From Clavibacter sp. B3I6 (GTDB taxonomy: Bacteria > Actinomycetota > Actinomycetes > Actinomycetales > Microbacteriaceae): a stretch of DNA of 64,000 nucleotides. Where the stretch lies: the NCBI RefSeq assembly GCF_030816895.1, contig NZ_JAUSYL010000001.1:248001-312000 (forward strand), written 5' to 3'. A model generated the notes under the pieces. That model did no database searches and was not told where the DNA came from. It saw only the letters and a list, made by a program, of their open reading frames with translations. The translations under genes were made by a program, and so were the position numbers. Below, one piece after another: positions 21,140 to 30,364 of this stretch (positions are counted from its first letter, which is position 1; each line of letters begins with the position of its first letter).

Positions 21140-21391
21140 GTGGAAATCCTCCAGGTAGTCCTGCAGGTGGTTCTGGGAATCACCAGCCTCCTGCTGACCA
21201 TGCTCATCCTCCTGCACAAGGGGCGGGGCGGCGGTCTGTCCGACATGTTCGGGGGCGGCACCACGTCGAGCCTCGGCTCGTCGGGCGTGGCCGAGCGGAA
21301 CCTGAACCGCATCACCGTCATCCTCGGCCTGATCTGGGTCACGTGCATCGTGGTCCTCGGGCTGATCACCAAGTTCGACACCGGATTGTAG
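21140..21391 (+). CDS. secG: Preprotein translocase subunit SecG
   Basis: 83-residue membrane protein with two helices (ILQVVLQVVLGITSLLLTML and VILGLIWVTCIVVLGLI) flanking the conserved LLHKGRGGGLSDMFGGG loop. It is the accessory SecYEG subunit that aids protein export. GTG start at 21140 after AAAGG. It is followed after 11 nt by rbpA, likely in the same transcript. The tpiA-secG order is common in actinobacteria. Confidence 0.95.
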   Translation: MEILQVVLQVVLGITSLLLTMLILLHKGRGGGLSDMFGGGTTSSLGSSGVAERNLNRITVILGLIWVTCIVVLGLITKFDTGL

Positions 21392-21402
21392 GGAGCAGCC
21401 AC

Positions 21403-21771
21403 ATGGCATCAGGAGGAAGCGCCATCCGCGGTTCGCGCGTCGGCGCGGGCCCCATGGGCGAGCAGGACAGGGGCTTCCACGCGGAGCGCATCTCGATCTC
21501 GTACTGGGACGCCCTCGGCAACGAGACCGTCCGCCACTTCGCGGCGAACCTGCCAGAGGACGAGATCCCGGTCACCATCGACTCGCCGCAGTCGGGTCTC
21601 CCGGCTGGGCGCGACAAGGCGAACCCGCCGTCGGTCGCCAAGCTGGAGCCCTACAAGACGCACCTCGCGTACGTGAAGGAGCGTCGCAGCGAGGAGGAGG
21701 CGAGCCAGCTCCTCGAGGAGGCGCTCGAGCAGCTCCGGGCGCGTCGCGGGACCGTCAAGGCCACGAAGTAG
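21403..21771 (+). CDS. rbpA: RNA polymerase-binding protein RbpA
   Basis: 122-residue RbpA, an actinobacteria-specific RNA polymerase activator that binds group 1/2 sigma factors and stabilises the open complex. The N-terminal tail and basic linker (MASGGSAIRGSRVGAGPMGE), the core domain starting at YWDALGNETVRHFA, and the C-terminal sigma-interacting helix (RRSEEEASQLLEEALEQL) are recognisable. The ATG at 21403 fits the family N-terminus; longer in-frame starts upstream lie inside secG. Confidence 0.95.
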   Translation: MASGGSAIRGSRVGAGPMGEQDRGFHAERISISYWDALGNETVRHFAANLPEDEIPVTIDSPQSGLPAGRDKANPPSVAKLEPYKTHLAYVKERRSEEEASQLLEEALEQLRARRGTVKATK

Positions 21772-21792
21772 GTCCCCGCTCCCATCTCGTCG

Positions 21793-21822
21793 AACGCCCC
21801 CGTCCGTGAGGACGGGGGCGTT
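21793..21822. terminator. Terminator after rbpA
   Basis: AACGCCCCCGTCC-GTGA-GGACGGGGGCGTT, a perfect 13-bp stem with a tetraloop ending in TT. It could also act on the opposite strand. Confidence 0.8.
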
Positions 21823-21861
21823 CTGCATGCGGTCGCGGGCGGTCGCACGGGCGGACGACGA

Positions 21862-21887
21862 AGGGCGGGTCCCGGAGGACCCGCCCT
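21862..21887 (-). terminator. Terminator after pgl
   Basis: Perfect 11-bp stem AGGGCGGGTCC/GGACCCGCCCT around a CGGA loop, downstream of the pgl stop on the minus strand. With the rbpA hairpin it isolates two convergent operons. Confidence 0.7.
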
Positions 21888-21922
21888 GTGTCGTGCTCGC
21901 GCCGGTGCGCCCGGCGCCGTCG

Positions 21923-22693
21923 TCAGTAGGACGACAGCATCAGGTTCTCCGGCACGTCCGCGGCCGCTTCGCGGTCGATGAAGAACACCGTCCGCTTGCG
22001 GCCCTTGATGCCCGCGACGGGCACCTCGGTGCGGTCGGCACCCGCGAGGGCGAGACCCAGCGCGAACGCCTTGTCCGGCCCGGCGAGCACCATCCAGATG
22101 CGCAGCGACGAGTTCAGCACCGGGAGCGTGAGCGAGATGCGCTCGGCCGGCGGCTTGGGGGAGTTGCGCACGGGGATCACCGCGGCGTCCATCGTGCGGA
22201 TCCCCTCGCTGTCGGGGAAGAGCGACGCCACGTGCCCGTCCGGTCCGACGCCGAGGAACGTGATGTCGAAGCGGGGGAGGCCGGAGTCGCCGTTGGCGTG
22301 CTCGGCGAGCTCCGCGCGGTACGCCGCGACGGCCTCCTCCAGGCTCAGACCCTGGTCGCTCGCGCCCATGGCGTGGATGTTCGCCGCGGGCACGTCGATG
22401 TGGTCAAGCAGGGCGTCGCGCACCGTGGTGTCGTTGCGCTCCGGGTCCCCCTGGGGCAGCCACCGCTCGTCGCCGAACCAGAAGTGGACGCGGGTCCAGT
22501 CGACGCTGTCGCGCGCCGCGGACTCGTTGACGGCCGCGAGGATGCTCGGGCCCACCGTCCCCCCGGTGAGGACGACGTTGGCCGCCTCCTCCTCATCCAG
22601 GATGTCGACGAGCTTCGTGAGGAAGCGCGCGGCGACGGAGCCGGTCATGGCCTTCTTGTCGGGGTGCACGAGCACCCTGCGGTCGTTCGTCAT
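21923..22693 (-). CDS. pgl: 6-phosphogluconolactonase
   Basis: 256-residue DevB/NagB-fold lactonase that opens 6-phosphogluconolactone, the second oxidative pentose phosphate step. VVLTGGTVGPSILAAV, VHFWFGDERWLPQGDPERN and FDITFLGVGPDGHVASLFPD are characteristic. It is last in the tkt-tal-pgi-zwf-opcA-pgl operon. Its ATG shares a base with the opcA stop (TGATG), indicating coupled translation. Confidence 0.95.
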   Translation of the reverse strand: MTNDRRVLVHPDKKAMTGSVAARFLTKLVDILDEEEAANVVLTGGTVGPSILAAVNESAARDSVDWTRVHFWFGDERWLPQGDPERNDTTVRDALLDHIDVPAANIHAMGASDQGLSLEEAVAAYRAELAEHANGDSGLPRFDITFLGVGPDGHVASLFPDSEGIRTMDAAVIPVRNSPKPPAERISLTLPVLNSSLRIWMVLAGPDKAFALGLALAGADRTEVPVAGIKGRKRTVFFIDREAAADVPENLMLSSY

Positions 22694-23688
22694 CAGTCGT
22701 CCGAGTCCTTCCGTGCGGTCGTCGACGCGGTGATGTAGCCGTGGCCCGCCGTCGCCCGCTCGAGGCCGTGACGGATCACGTCCCCGTAGAGGGAGTCGGG
22801 GTCGAGGCGCCGCAGCTCCTCGGCCAGGCAGTCACGGAGGCTCCGGCGGGGCAGGCTCACATCGTGCGTCGGCTGGTTGGGCTGCTTGAGCGTCGCGACG
22901 TTGGCGATCGGCCGGTCGAGGTCGATGACCCCCGACGCGCGGTGGAGCCGCACGCCGTGGATCCCGCTCGAGCCGGTGGCCCGGGTGGTGACCTCGTGCA
23001 GCACGGGCACCTGCAGCTGCAGTCCGAGCCACGCCGCCAGCAGCACGGTGGAGGGGGAGTCGGCGGCGCCGGACACCTCCACCTGCGTGACGGGCTCGTA
23101 CGGCGGCTGGTCGAGCACCGCCGCGAGGAGCGCCCGCCACAGCGTGAGGCGCGTCCACGCGAAGTCCGTGTCGCCGGGGGCGTACGTCTCCGCGAGGTGC
23201 TGCAGGGTCACGCGCGGGTTGCTGCTCGTGGACGAGTCCGTGATGCGGCGCTGCGCGATGCGGCCGAGCGGCGACTGGCTGACCACCGCGGGAGCGTCGT
23301 GCGGCCACCAGGCGACGACGGGCGCGTCGGGGAGGAGGAGGCCGGTGACCAGGCTCTCCTCGTCCTCGGCGGCCGCACCGTACACGCGGAGGACGACGAC
23401 CTCGCTCGCGCCGGCGTCGCCGCCCACGCGGATCTCGGCGTCGACCCGGGCCGTCTCGGTGGTCGTCTCCCGGGCGGCTCCGCGCTCGGTCGAGATCACG
23501 ATGACGCGCATGGGGTGCTCGCGCGACGCGTCGTTGGCGGCCTCGATGGCCTCCTCCTCGCTGCCGAGCGACGTGGAGATCACGAGGGTCAGGACGCGGC
23601 CGAGGGCGACGGCGCCGCCCTCCTCGCGGATCTTGACGAGCGCCTTCGAGATCTTGGCGGTGGTGGTGTTCGGCAGATCGACTCTCAT
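22693..23688 (-). CDS. opcA: Glucose-6-phosphate dehydrogenase assembly protein OpcA
   Basis: 331-residue OpcA, which activates or assembles glucose-6-phosphate dehydrogenase in actinobacteria and cyanobacteria. The family start MRVDLPNTTTAKISKALVKI and the central LLLPDAPVVAWWPHDAP are clear. The ATG overlaps the zwf stop (ATGA) and the stop overlaps pgl. Zwf and OpcA should be made in fixed proportion. Confidence 0.94.
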   Translation of the reverse strand: MRVDLPNTTTAKISKALVKIREEGGAVALGRVLTLVISTSLGSEEEAIEAANDASREHPMRVIVISTERGAARETTTETARVDAEIRVGGDAGASEVVVLRVYGAAAEDEESLVTGLLLPDAPVVAWWPHDAPAVVSQSPLGRIAQRRITDSSTSSNPRVTLQHLAETYAPGDTDFAWTRLTLWRALLAAVLDQPPYEPVTQVEVSGAADSPSTVLLAAWLGLQLQVPVLHEVTTRATGSSGIHGVRLHRASGVIDLDRPIANVATLKQPNQPTHDVSLPRRSLRDCLAEELRRLDPDSLYGDVIRHGLERATAGHGYITASTTARKDSDD

Positions 23689-25226
23689 GGCCGCCTCCAG
23701 GTCCGTCCGTCGCGGGCGAGGAGCTCGTCGGCCGAGGCCGGCCCCCAGGTGCCCGGACGGTACTGCTCGGGCTGGCCCTGCGTGCGCCAGAATTCTTCGA
23801 TGGGGTCCAGGATCTTCCAGCTCAGCTCGACCTCCTGGTGGCGGGGGAAGAGCGGCGGGTCGCCGAGCAGCACATCGAGGATGAGCCGCTCGTACGCCTC
23901 CGGGCTCGCCTCGGTGAAGGCGTGGCCGTAGCCGAAGTCCATGGTGACGTCGCGCACCTGCATCCCCGCGCCCGGCACCTTGGAGCCGAAGCGGATGGTG
24001 ACGCCCTCGTCGGGCTGCACCCGGATGACGAGCGCGTTCTGCCCGAGCGCCGAGGTCTGGTCCTCCGCGAACAGGTTCTGCGGGGCGCGCTTGAACACGA
24101 CCGCGATCTCCGTCACGCGGCGGCCGAGGCGCTTGCCCGCCCGCAGGTAGAAGGGCACGCCCGACCAACGGCGCGTGTTGATGTCGAGCCGCATGGCCGC
24201 GTAGGTCTCGGTCGAGGACTGGGGATCCATCCCCTCCTCGTCGAGGAAGCCCACGACCTCCTCGCCGCCCTGCCAGCCGCCGGCGTACTGCCCGCGGGCG
24301 GTGGCGGTGGACAGGTCCTTCGGCAGGCGCACCGCCGACAGCACCTTCTCCTTCTCGTCCCGGAGGCTCGACGCGTCGAACGCGACGGGCTCCTCCATGG
24401 CAGTGAGGGCGAGGAGCTGCAGGAGGTGGTTCTGGATCACGTCGCGGGCCGCGCCGATGCCGTCGTAGTACCCGGCTCGTCCGCCCACGCCGATGTCCTC
24501 GGCCATGGTGATCTGCACGTGGTCCACGTAGTTGGCGTTCCACAGGGGCTCGTACAGCTGGTTCGCGAAGCGCAGCGCCAGGATGTTCTGGACCGTCTCC
24601 TTGCCCAGGTAGTGGTCGATGCGGAACACCGAGTCCGGCGGGAAGACCGACTCGACGACCGCGTTGAGCTCGCGGGCCGTCGTGAGGTCGCTCCCGAAGG
24701 GCTTCTCGATGACGACGCGGCGCCAGTGACCCTCCTTCTGGTCCGCGAGGCCCGAGCGGCGGAGCTGCTCGGTGACCAGCGGGAAGGACTTCGGCGGGAT
24801 CGACAGGTAGAACGCGTGGTTGCCCATCGTGCCCCGCTCGCGGTCGAGCTCCTCGGTGATGTCCTTCAGCGTCTGGAACGCCTCGTCGTCGTCGAAGGTG
24901 CCCTGCACGAAGCGGATGCCCTGCGCCAGCTGGCGCCAGACGTCCTCGTCGAACTTGGTGCGCGAGTACTGCTTGACGGCCTCGTACACGACCTGCTCGA
25001 AGTCCTGGTCCTCCCAGTCCCTCCGGGCGAAGCCGATGAGCGCGAAGCCGGGGGGCAGGAGCCCCCGATTGGCGAGGTCGTAGACGGCCGGCATCAGCTT
25101 CTTGCGCGACAGGTCACCCGTCACGCCGAAGATGATGAGGCTGCTCGGCCCCGCGATGCGGTTCAGCCGACGATCGGCCGGGATCCGCAGGGGATTGAAT
25201 TCCGGGGTGATATCCACCGGCGACAT
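23685..25226 (-). CDS. zwf: Glucose-6-phosphate 1-dehydrogenase
   Basis: 513-residue enzyme oxidising glucose 6-phosphate with NADP+, the entry to the oxidative pentose phosphate pathway and a main NADPH source. It has the coenzyme motif FGVTGDLSRKKL (residues 33-44) and the active-site RIDHYLGKE. The ATG at 25226 is favoured by a GAGGAG ribosome site and the conserved N-terminus SPVDITPEFNPLR. An in-frame ATG at 25268 overlapping the pgi stop (ATGA) would add 14 residues and cannot be excluded. Confidence 0.96.
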   Translation of the reverse strand: MSPVDITPEFNPLRIPADRRLNRIAGPSSLIIFGVTGDLSRKKLMPAVYDLANRGLLPPGFALIGFARRDWEDQDFEQVVYEAVKQYSRTKFDEDVWRQLAQGIRFVQGTFDDDEAFQTLKDITEELDRERGTMGNHAFYLSIPPKSFPLVTEQLRRSGLADQKEGHWRRVVIEKPFGSDLTTARELNAVVESVFPPDSVFRIDHYLGKETVQNILALRFANQLYEPLWNANYVDHVQITMAEDIGVGGRAGYYDGIGAARDVIQNHLLQLLALTAMEEPVAFDASSLRDEKEKVLSAVRLPKDLSTATARGQYAGGWQGGEEVVGFLDEEGMDPQSSTETYAAMRLDINTRRWSGVPFYLRAGKRLGRRVTEIAVVFKRAPQNLFAEDQTSALGQNALVIRVQPDEGVTIRFGSKVPGAGMQVRDVTMDFGYGHAFTEASPEAYERLILDVLLGDPPLFPRHQEVELSWKILDPIEEFWRTQGQPEQYRPGTWGPASADELLARDGRTWRRP

Positions 25227-25264
25227 GTAACTCCTCGATCTGCCGGACGGATCCGGCGATGCGG

Positions 25265-26860
25265 TCATTCGAGCGTCGAGAGCAGGGCCCGGGCGTCCGT
25301 GGTGGGGTCGGTCAGGTTCAGTCGCAGGACCGGACGGCCGTGCTCGGCGAGCACGGTGGCGTCGCCGGCGGCCTGGGCCTGGATGAGCTCGCCGAAGGTG
25401 AAGGGCCGGTCGGGGATCGCCAGATCCTCGGCCGCGTCCGCGGTGATCTGCAGGAACACGCCGACGGGGGTGCCGCCCTTGTGGAACTGCCCCGTGGAGT
25501 GCAGGAAGCGGGGTCCCCAGCCGAACGTGACCGGACGTCCGACCTTGCGGGCGACGGCGTCGCGGAGGCGCTCGAGCTCGGGGAGGGCGAGGCGGTCGAC
25601 GAAGGCCTGGACGGCCACGTATCCCGTGGGGCCGACCTGCGCGAGCAGGGCGTCGATGGCGGACGACACGTCGGTCGCGCCCTCGGTGACCTCGCTCGTG
25701 CCGCGCACCTCGATGCCGTCCGTCGTGACGACGGGGGCCTCGGGGGCGGGACGGTCGTCGAGCAGGCCGCGCGCGGCGACCTTGGCGGCCTCCACGTCGG
25801 GCTGGTCGAAGGGGTTGATCTCCAGCAGGCGTCCCGCGACGGCGACCGCGTACTCCCACGTGAGGATCTGCGCGCCGAGCGTGCCGCTGATGACGATCTC
25901 GCCCTCGGCCGCCTCGTGCGCGTCGACGTCGGCGACGAGCCGCGCGATCTGCAGGTCGGCGAGGTCGAGGCCGAGCTCGGGCGCGTCGGTCGGCAGCACG
26001 ACGGGCAGGAGGCCCGTGCCGAGCTTGCCGGTGGACTCCGCGATGAGCTGCTCGACCCAGTCGCCGAAGCCCACGATGTGCGTGCCGTCGGAGACGATGC
26101 CCAGCTTGTCCTTCAGCGGCGAGGTGCCGGCGATCGCGGCGCCGAGCACGAGGCCCGGGTTCGACACGTCGTCGACGGCGAGCTGCGCCGACGCGGCCTC
26201 GGCCTCGTCGAGCAGGCCGGAGATGTCGGCGCCGGCGAGGCCGGACGGCACGAGGCCGAACGCGGTCAGCGCGCTGTAGCGGCCGCCCACGTCGGGGTCC
26301 GCGTTGAAGACGCGGTAGCCATCGGCGCGCGCGGACTCGTCGAGCGGGGAGCCCGGGTCGGTCACGATGACGATGCGCGCGGTCGGGTCGATGCCCGCCT
26401 CGCGGAACGACTTCTCGTACACGCGCTTCTGGCTGTCGGTCTCGAGCGTGGAGCCTGACTTCGACGAGATGACGACGGCCGTGGTCGCGAGGCGGTCGCC
26501 GAGGGCGGCGAGCACCTGGCCCGGGTCGGTCGAGTCGAGGACGGTGAGCTCGACGCCCGCGGTGCGGGTGATGACCTCGGGCGCGAGCGAGGATCCGCCC
26601 ATGCCGCCGAGGACGATGTGGTCGACGCCCTGGCCGCGGAGCTCCTCGCGGAGCGCCGTGATCTCGGCGACGAGGGGACGCGAGACGGTGACCGCCTGCG
26701 TCCAGCCGAGGCGCTTCGTGGCCTCGGACTCGGCGTCCGGGCCCCACAGCGTGCCGTCGAGCCCCGTGATGCCGGAGGCGACGTGCGCCTCGACGAGCGC
26801 GGGGACGTGGGTCTCGACGGCCGTGGCCGCCGCGCCGCTCAGCGCGATGCGGACGCTCAC
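25265..26860 (-). CDS. pgi: Glucose-6-phosphate isomerase
   Basis: 531-residue phosphoglucose isomerase linking glycolysis with the pentose phosphate genes around it. The first SIS domain has LGGMGGSSLAPEV and VISSKSGSTLET; the second has GTHIVGFGDWVEQLIAEST, and FLHSTGQFHKGG is close to the C-terminus. This is the divergent actinobacterial form that often sits between tal and zwf. The GTG at 26860 overlaps the tal stop by four bases (GTGA). Confidence 0.93.
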   Translation of the reverse strand: MSVRIALSGAAATAVETHVPALVEAHVASGITGLDGTLWGPDAESEATKRLGWTQAVTVSRPLVAEITALREELRGQGVDHIVLGGMGGSSLAPEVITRTAGVELTVLDSTDPGQVLAALGDRLATTAVVISSKSGSTLETDSQKRVYEKSFREAGIDPTARIVIVTDPGSPLDESARADGYRVFNADPDVGGRYSALTAFGLVPSGLAGADISGLLDEAEAASAQLAVDDVSNPGLVLGAAIAGTSPLKDKLGIVSDGTHIVGFGDWVEQLIAESTGKLGTGLLPVVLPTDAPELGLDLADLQIARLVADVDAHEAAEGEIVISGTLGAQILTWEYAVAVAGRLLEINPFDQPDVEAAKVAARGLLDDRPAPEAPVVTTDGIEVRGTSEVTEGATDVSSAIDALLAQVGPTGYVAVQAFVDRLALPELERLRDAVARKVGRPVTFGWGPRFLHSTGQFHKGGTPVGVFLQITADAAEDLAIPDRPFTFGELIQAQAAGDATVLAEHGRPVLRLNLTDPTTDARALLSTLE

Positions 26861-27973
26861 TGGGCGCCGTCCAGGGCGTTGGTGACGGTCTCGATGAGCT
26901 CGCTCCACGACACCTTGAACTTCGCGACGCCCTCCTCCTCGAGGAGCTCGGTGACCTCCTTGTAGGAGATGCCGAGCGCGTCGACGCGGTTGAGCACGTC
27001 GTTCGCGGCGTCGTAGGAGCCCGTGATGGTGTCGCCCTCGATGACGCCGTGGTCGAAGGTCGCGTCGAGCGTCTTCTCGGGCATCGTGTTGACGACGTCC
27101 GCGGCGACGAGCTGCGTGACGTAGAGCGTGTCGGGCAGGTCGGGGCTCTTGACGCCCGTCGAGGCCCAGAGGGGGCGCTGCTTGTTGGCGCCGGCGCCGA
27201 GGAGGCCCTGGGCCCGCTCGGACGCGAAGGACTGCTCGAACGCCTGGTAGGCGAGCTGCGCGTTGGCGACGCCGGCCTTGCTCTTGAGCGAGGTGGCCTC
27301 GTCGGTGCCGAGCGCGTCGAGGCGCTTGTCGATCTCGGTGTCGACGCGCGACACGAAGAAGGACGCGACCGAGTGGATGGTGGACAGGTCGATGCCCGCC
27401 GCCTTGGCCTTCTCGAGGCCGGTGAGGTACGCGTTGATGACCTCGCGGTAGCGCTCGAGCGAGAAGATCAGGGTGACGTTGACGCTGATGCCGGGCGCCG
27501 ATGACCTCGGTGATCGCCTCGAGGCCCTCGCGGGTGGCGGGGATCTTGATCATGACGTTGGGCTCGGCGATCTTGTCCCAGAGCTTGTGGGCCTCGTCGA
27601 TCGTGGCCTGGGTGTCGTTGGCGAAGTCGGGGGAGACCTCGATGGAGACGCGGCCGTCGAATCCGGCGGTGCGGTCGTAGACGGGGCGGAAGATGCGCGC
27701 GGCCTCGCCGACGTCGCGGGTGGTGATCTCGAAGACCGCGCGGTCGACGTCGGCGCCGTCGGCCGCGAGCTCGCGGACCTGGGCGTCGTACGCCTCGCCC
27801 TTGGCGAGGGCCGACGCGAAGATGGTGGGGTTCGTGGTGATGCCGACGACGTCGCGCTCGGCGATCACCTTCTCGATGCCCTTGGCATCGATGCGCTCGC
27901 GGGACAGGTCGTCGAGCCAGATGCTGACGCCCGCGGCGGAGAGCTGCGCGGTGGGGGAAGTGGTGTCGGTCAT
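26857..27973 (-). CDS. tal: Transaldolase, interrupted by a 1-base frameshift
   Basis: Transaldolase moves a dihydroxyacetone unit in the non-oxidative pentose phosphate pathway. The N-terminal part contains GITTNPTIFASAL and the Schiff-base lysine (K143) in NVMIKIPATREG; the C-terminal part has the NKQRPLWASTGVKSP phosphate-binding region. The two are out of frame because of one extra G in the GGG at 27493-27495 (about codon 160). Removing it gives VIGAGISVNVTLIFSLERY, a standard continuation, and 371 residues in all. A third such single-base defect in a conserved gene here points to sequence error. Confidence 0.92.
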
Positions 27974-28006
27974 GTTGCCTTCTTCATGCTGGTTGTGAGG
28001 TACAGG

Positions 28007-28033
28007 GGGAGGGGCGGGTCCGCCGCCCCTCCC
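28007..28033 (-). terminator. Strong hairpin between tkt and tal
   Basis: Perfect 11-bp GC-rich stem GGGAGGGGCGG/CCGCCCCTCCC with a 5-nt loop, inside the 149-nt tkt-tal gap. On the minus strand it could partly terminate after tkt or protect an mRNA end. Other operon members downstream are tightly linked. Confidence 0.5.
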
Positions 28034-28122
28034 GGGACCCGTCCGGCCGCCTGTGAGGCGGGTCGGTCGGGGCGAGCCGGCGGGGAGCGGAGCAGCTCGG
28101 CCGCCCCGCTCCTCGTCAGCTT

Positions 28123-30213
28123 CTAGAGGGAGGCGATGGACTCCTTGGCGGCGGCCACGACGGCCTCCGTCGTGATGCCGAACTCGCGGTACAGGACCTC
28201 GTACTCGGCGCTGGCGCCGAAGTGCTCGATCGAGATGCTGCGGCCGTGGTGCCCGACGTACTGCTTCCAGGAGAGCGAGACGCCCGCCTCGACGGAGACG
28301 CGCGCGGCGACGGCCTCGGGGAGCACGTGCTCCTTGTACGCCGCGTCCTGCTCCTCGAACCACTCGAGGCTCGGGGCGCTGACGACACGGGCCTGGACGC
28401 CGTCCGCGGCGAGGGCCTCGCGGGCCTCGACGGCGAACTGGACCTCGGAGCCCGTGGCGATGAGGATCACGTCGGGCGTGCCCTCGGTGTCCGCGAGGAT
28501 GTACGCGCCCTTGGCGACGCCGGCGGCCGAGGCGAACTCGGTGGCCGTGGCCTCGCCCGCGCCGCGCTCGAGGACGGGCAGGTTCTGGCGCGAGAGCGCG
28601 ATGCCGGCGGGTCCCATGCGACGCGTGAGGATGGCCTTCCACGCCTGCGCGGTCTCGTTGGCGTCCGCGGGGCGGATGACGTCGAGGCCCGGGATGGCGC
28701 GGAGGCTGGCGAGCTGCTCCACCGGCTGGTGCGTCGGCCCGTCGCCGCCGAGGGCGACCGAGTCGTGCGTCCAGACGAAGATCGACGGCGCCTTCATGAG
28801 CGCGGCGAGACGGACCGCCGGGCGCATGTAGTCGCTGAAGATGAGGAACGTGCCGCCGAAGGGGCGCGTGTTGCCGTGGAGGACGATGCCGTTGAGGATC
28901 GCGCCCATGGCGTGCTCGCGGATGCCGAAGTGGAGGACGCGGCCGTAGGGGTCGCCCTTCCACATGTCGGTGGAGCGCTCGGCCGGCACGAAGGACGGCG
29001 CCGACTCGATGGTCGTGTTGTTCGACTCGGCGAGGTCGGCGGAGCCGCCCCACAGCTCCGGCATGACCTCGGCGATGGCGTTGATGACCTTGCCCGACGC
29101 GGCTCGCGTGGAGACGGCCTTGCCTGCCGGGAACACGGGGAGCGCGTCGTCGAGGCCCTCGGGGGCGTCGCCCTTGAGGACGCGGTCGAGCAGCGTCTTG
29201 CGCTCCGGGTTCGCCTCGGCCCACGCGGCGAGCTTCTCGTCCCACTCGCGGTGCTGCTCCTGGCCGCGCTCGACCGCCTGGCGGGTGTGCTCGAGGACGC
29301 CGTCCGGCACCTCGAAGCTCTTCTCGGGGTCGAAGCCGACGATCTCCTTGACGGCCGCGAGCTCCTCGGCGCCGAGGGCGGAGCCGTGGATCTTGCCCGA
29401 GTTCTGCTTCTTCGGGGAGGGCCAGCCGATGATCGTCTTCAGGATGATGAGCGACGGCTTGCGCGTCTCGGCCTTGGCGGCCTCGACGGCGTCGAACAGC
29501 TCCTGGACGTCCTCGACGTACTCGCCGGTCTTCTTCCAGTCGACGAGCTGGACGTGCCAGCCGTAGGACTCGTAGCGCGCGGCGACGTCCTCGGTGAAGG
29601 CGATGTCGGTGTCGTCCTCGATCGAGATCTGGTTGCTGTCGTAGATCGCGATGAGGTTGCCGAGCTCCTGGTGCCCCGCGAGGGAGGAGGCCTCGGAGGT
29701 GATGCCCTCCTGCATGTCGCCGTCGCCGGCGATCACGTACACGAAGTGGTCGAAGGGGCTCTCGCCGGCCGGGGTCTCCGGGTCGAAGAGGCCGCGCTCG
29801 TAGCGGGCGGCGTAGGCGAAGCCCACGGAGGAGGCGAGGCCCTGGCCGAGGGGGCCGGTGGTGATCTCGACGCCGTCGGTGTGGCCGTACTCGGGGTGGC
29901 CCGGGGTCTTGGAGTCCCACGTGCGGAGCGCCTGGAGGTCCTCGATCTCGAGGCCGTAGCCGCCGAGGAAGAACTGCGTGTACTGCGTGAGCGAGCTGTG
30001 GCCCACCGAGAGGATGAAGCGGTCGCGACCGATCCAGGTGCTGTCGGACGGGTCGCGGCGCATGACCTTCTGGAAGAGGAGGTAGGCCGCCGGGGCCAGG
30101 CTCATGGCGGTGCCGGGGTGACCGTTTCCGACCTTCTCGACCGCGTCCGCGGCGAGGATCCGTGCGGTGTCGACCGCCTTGCTGTCGATGGGGTCCCATT
30201 GCAATGCTGCCAC
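28123..30213 (-). CDS. tkt: Transketolase
   Basis: 696-residue thiamine-diphosphate enzyme of the pentose phosphate pathway. VGNGHPGTAMSLAP (from residue 28) and the TPP motif GDGDMQEGITSEA mark the N-terminal domain. GIREHAMGAILNGI and the LGGDGPTHQPVEQLAS segment mark the pyrimidine domain. GTG start at 30213 with an upstream AGAAGGG. It is the first gene of the six-gene carbon operon and has its own promoter with a large dyad. Confidence 0.97.
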   Translation of the reverse strand: MAALQWDPIDSKAVDTARILAADAVEKVGNGHPGTAMSLAPAAYLLFQKVMRRDPSDSTWIGRDRFILSVGHSSLTQYTQFFLGGYGLEIEDLQALRTWDSKTPGHPEYGHTDGVEITTGPLGQGLASSVGFAYAARYERGLFDPETPAGESPFDHFVYVIAGDGDMQEGITSEASSLAGHQELGNLIAIYDSNQISIEDDTDIAFTEDVAARYESYGWHVQLVDWKKTGEYVEDVQELFDAVEAAKAETRKPSLIILKTIIGWPSPKKQNSGKIHGSALGAEELAAVKEIVGFDPEKSFEVPDGVLEHTRQAVERGQEQHREWDEKLAAWAEANPERKTLLDRVLKGDAPEGLDDALPVFPAGKAVSTRAASGKVINAIAEVMPELWGGSADLAESNNTTIESAPSFVPAERSTDMWKGDPYGRVLHFGIREHAMGAILNGIVLHGNTRPFGGTFLIFSDYMRPAVRLAALMKAPSIFVWTHDSVALGGDGPTHQPVEQLASLRAIPGLDVIRPADANETAQAWKAILTRRMGPAGIALSRQNLPVLERGAGEATATEFASAAGVAKGAYILADTEGTPDVILIATGSEVQFAVEAREALAADGVQARVVSAPSLEWFEEQDAAYKEHVLPEAVAARVSVEAGVSLSWKQYVGHHGRSISIEHFGASAEYEVLYREFGITTEAVVAAAKESIASL

Positions 30214-30263
30214 TTGGTTCTAGCCCTTCTGAAGATGGGGGAGGCCCAGCCGGACCGCCTATC

Positions 30264-30269
30264 AGTATA
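30264..30269 (-). promoter_or_regulatory. -10 element for the tkt operon
   Basis: TATACT on the minus strand predicts a start near 30257 and a leader of about 44 nt. No recognisable -35; the -35 region is occupied by the dyad at 30271-30298. Confidence 0.5.
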
Positions 30270-30270
30270 G

Positions 30271-30298
30271 GGAACACCCACTTGCCCCTCGGTGTTCC
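30271..30298. promoter_or_regulatory. Dyad operator candidate at the tkt promoter
   Basis: GGAACACC (30271-30278) and GGTGTTCC (30291-30298) form a perfect 8-bp inverted repeat with a 12-bp spacer, starting one base upstream of the tkt -10. It covers roughly -14 to -41 and lies between the divergent tkt and ctaB genes. This geometry suits binding by a dimeric regulator; the protein is unknown. Confidence 0.45.
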
Positions 30299-30349
30299 GG
30301 CGGCCCTCGTGACGGGCCCCGCGCGGCTCGGCTCGCAGGTGCCGTGGCC

Positions 30350-30355
30350 TACCAT
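30350..30355 (+). promoter_or_regulatory. -10 element for ctaB
   Basis: TACCAT at 30350-30355 predicts a start near 30362, just before the short ORF at 30365. Confidence 0.35.
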
Positions 30356-30364
30356 GGGGAGGGA

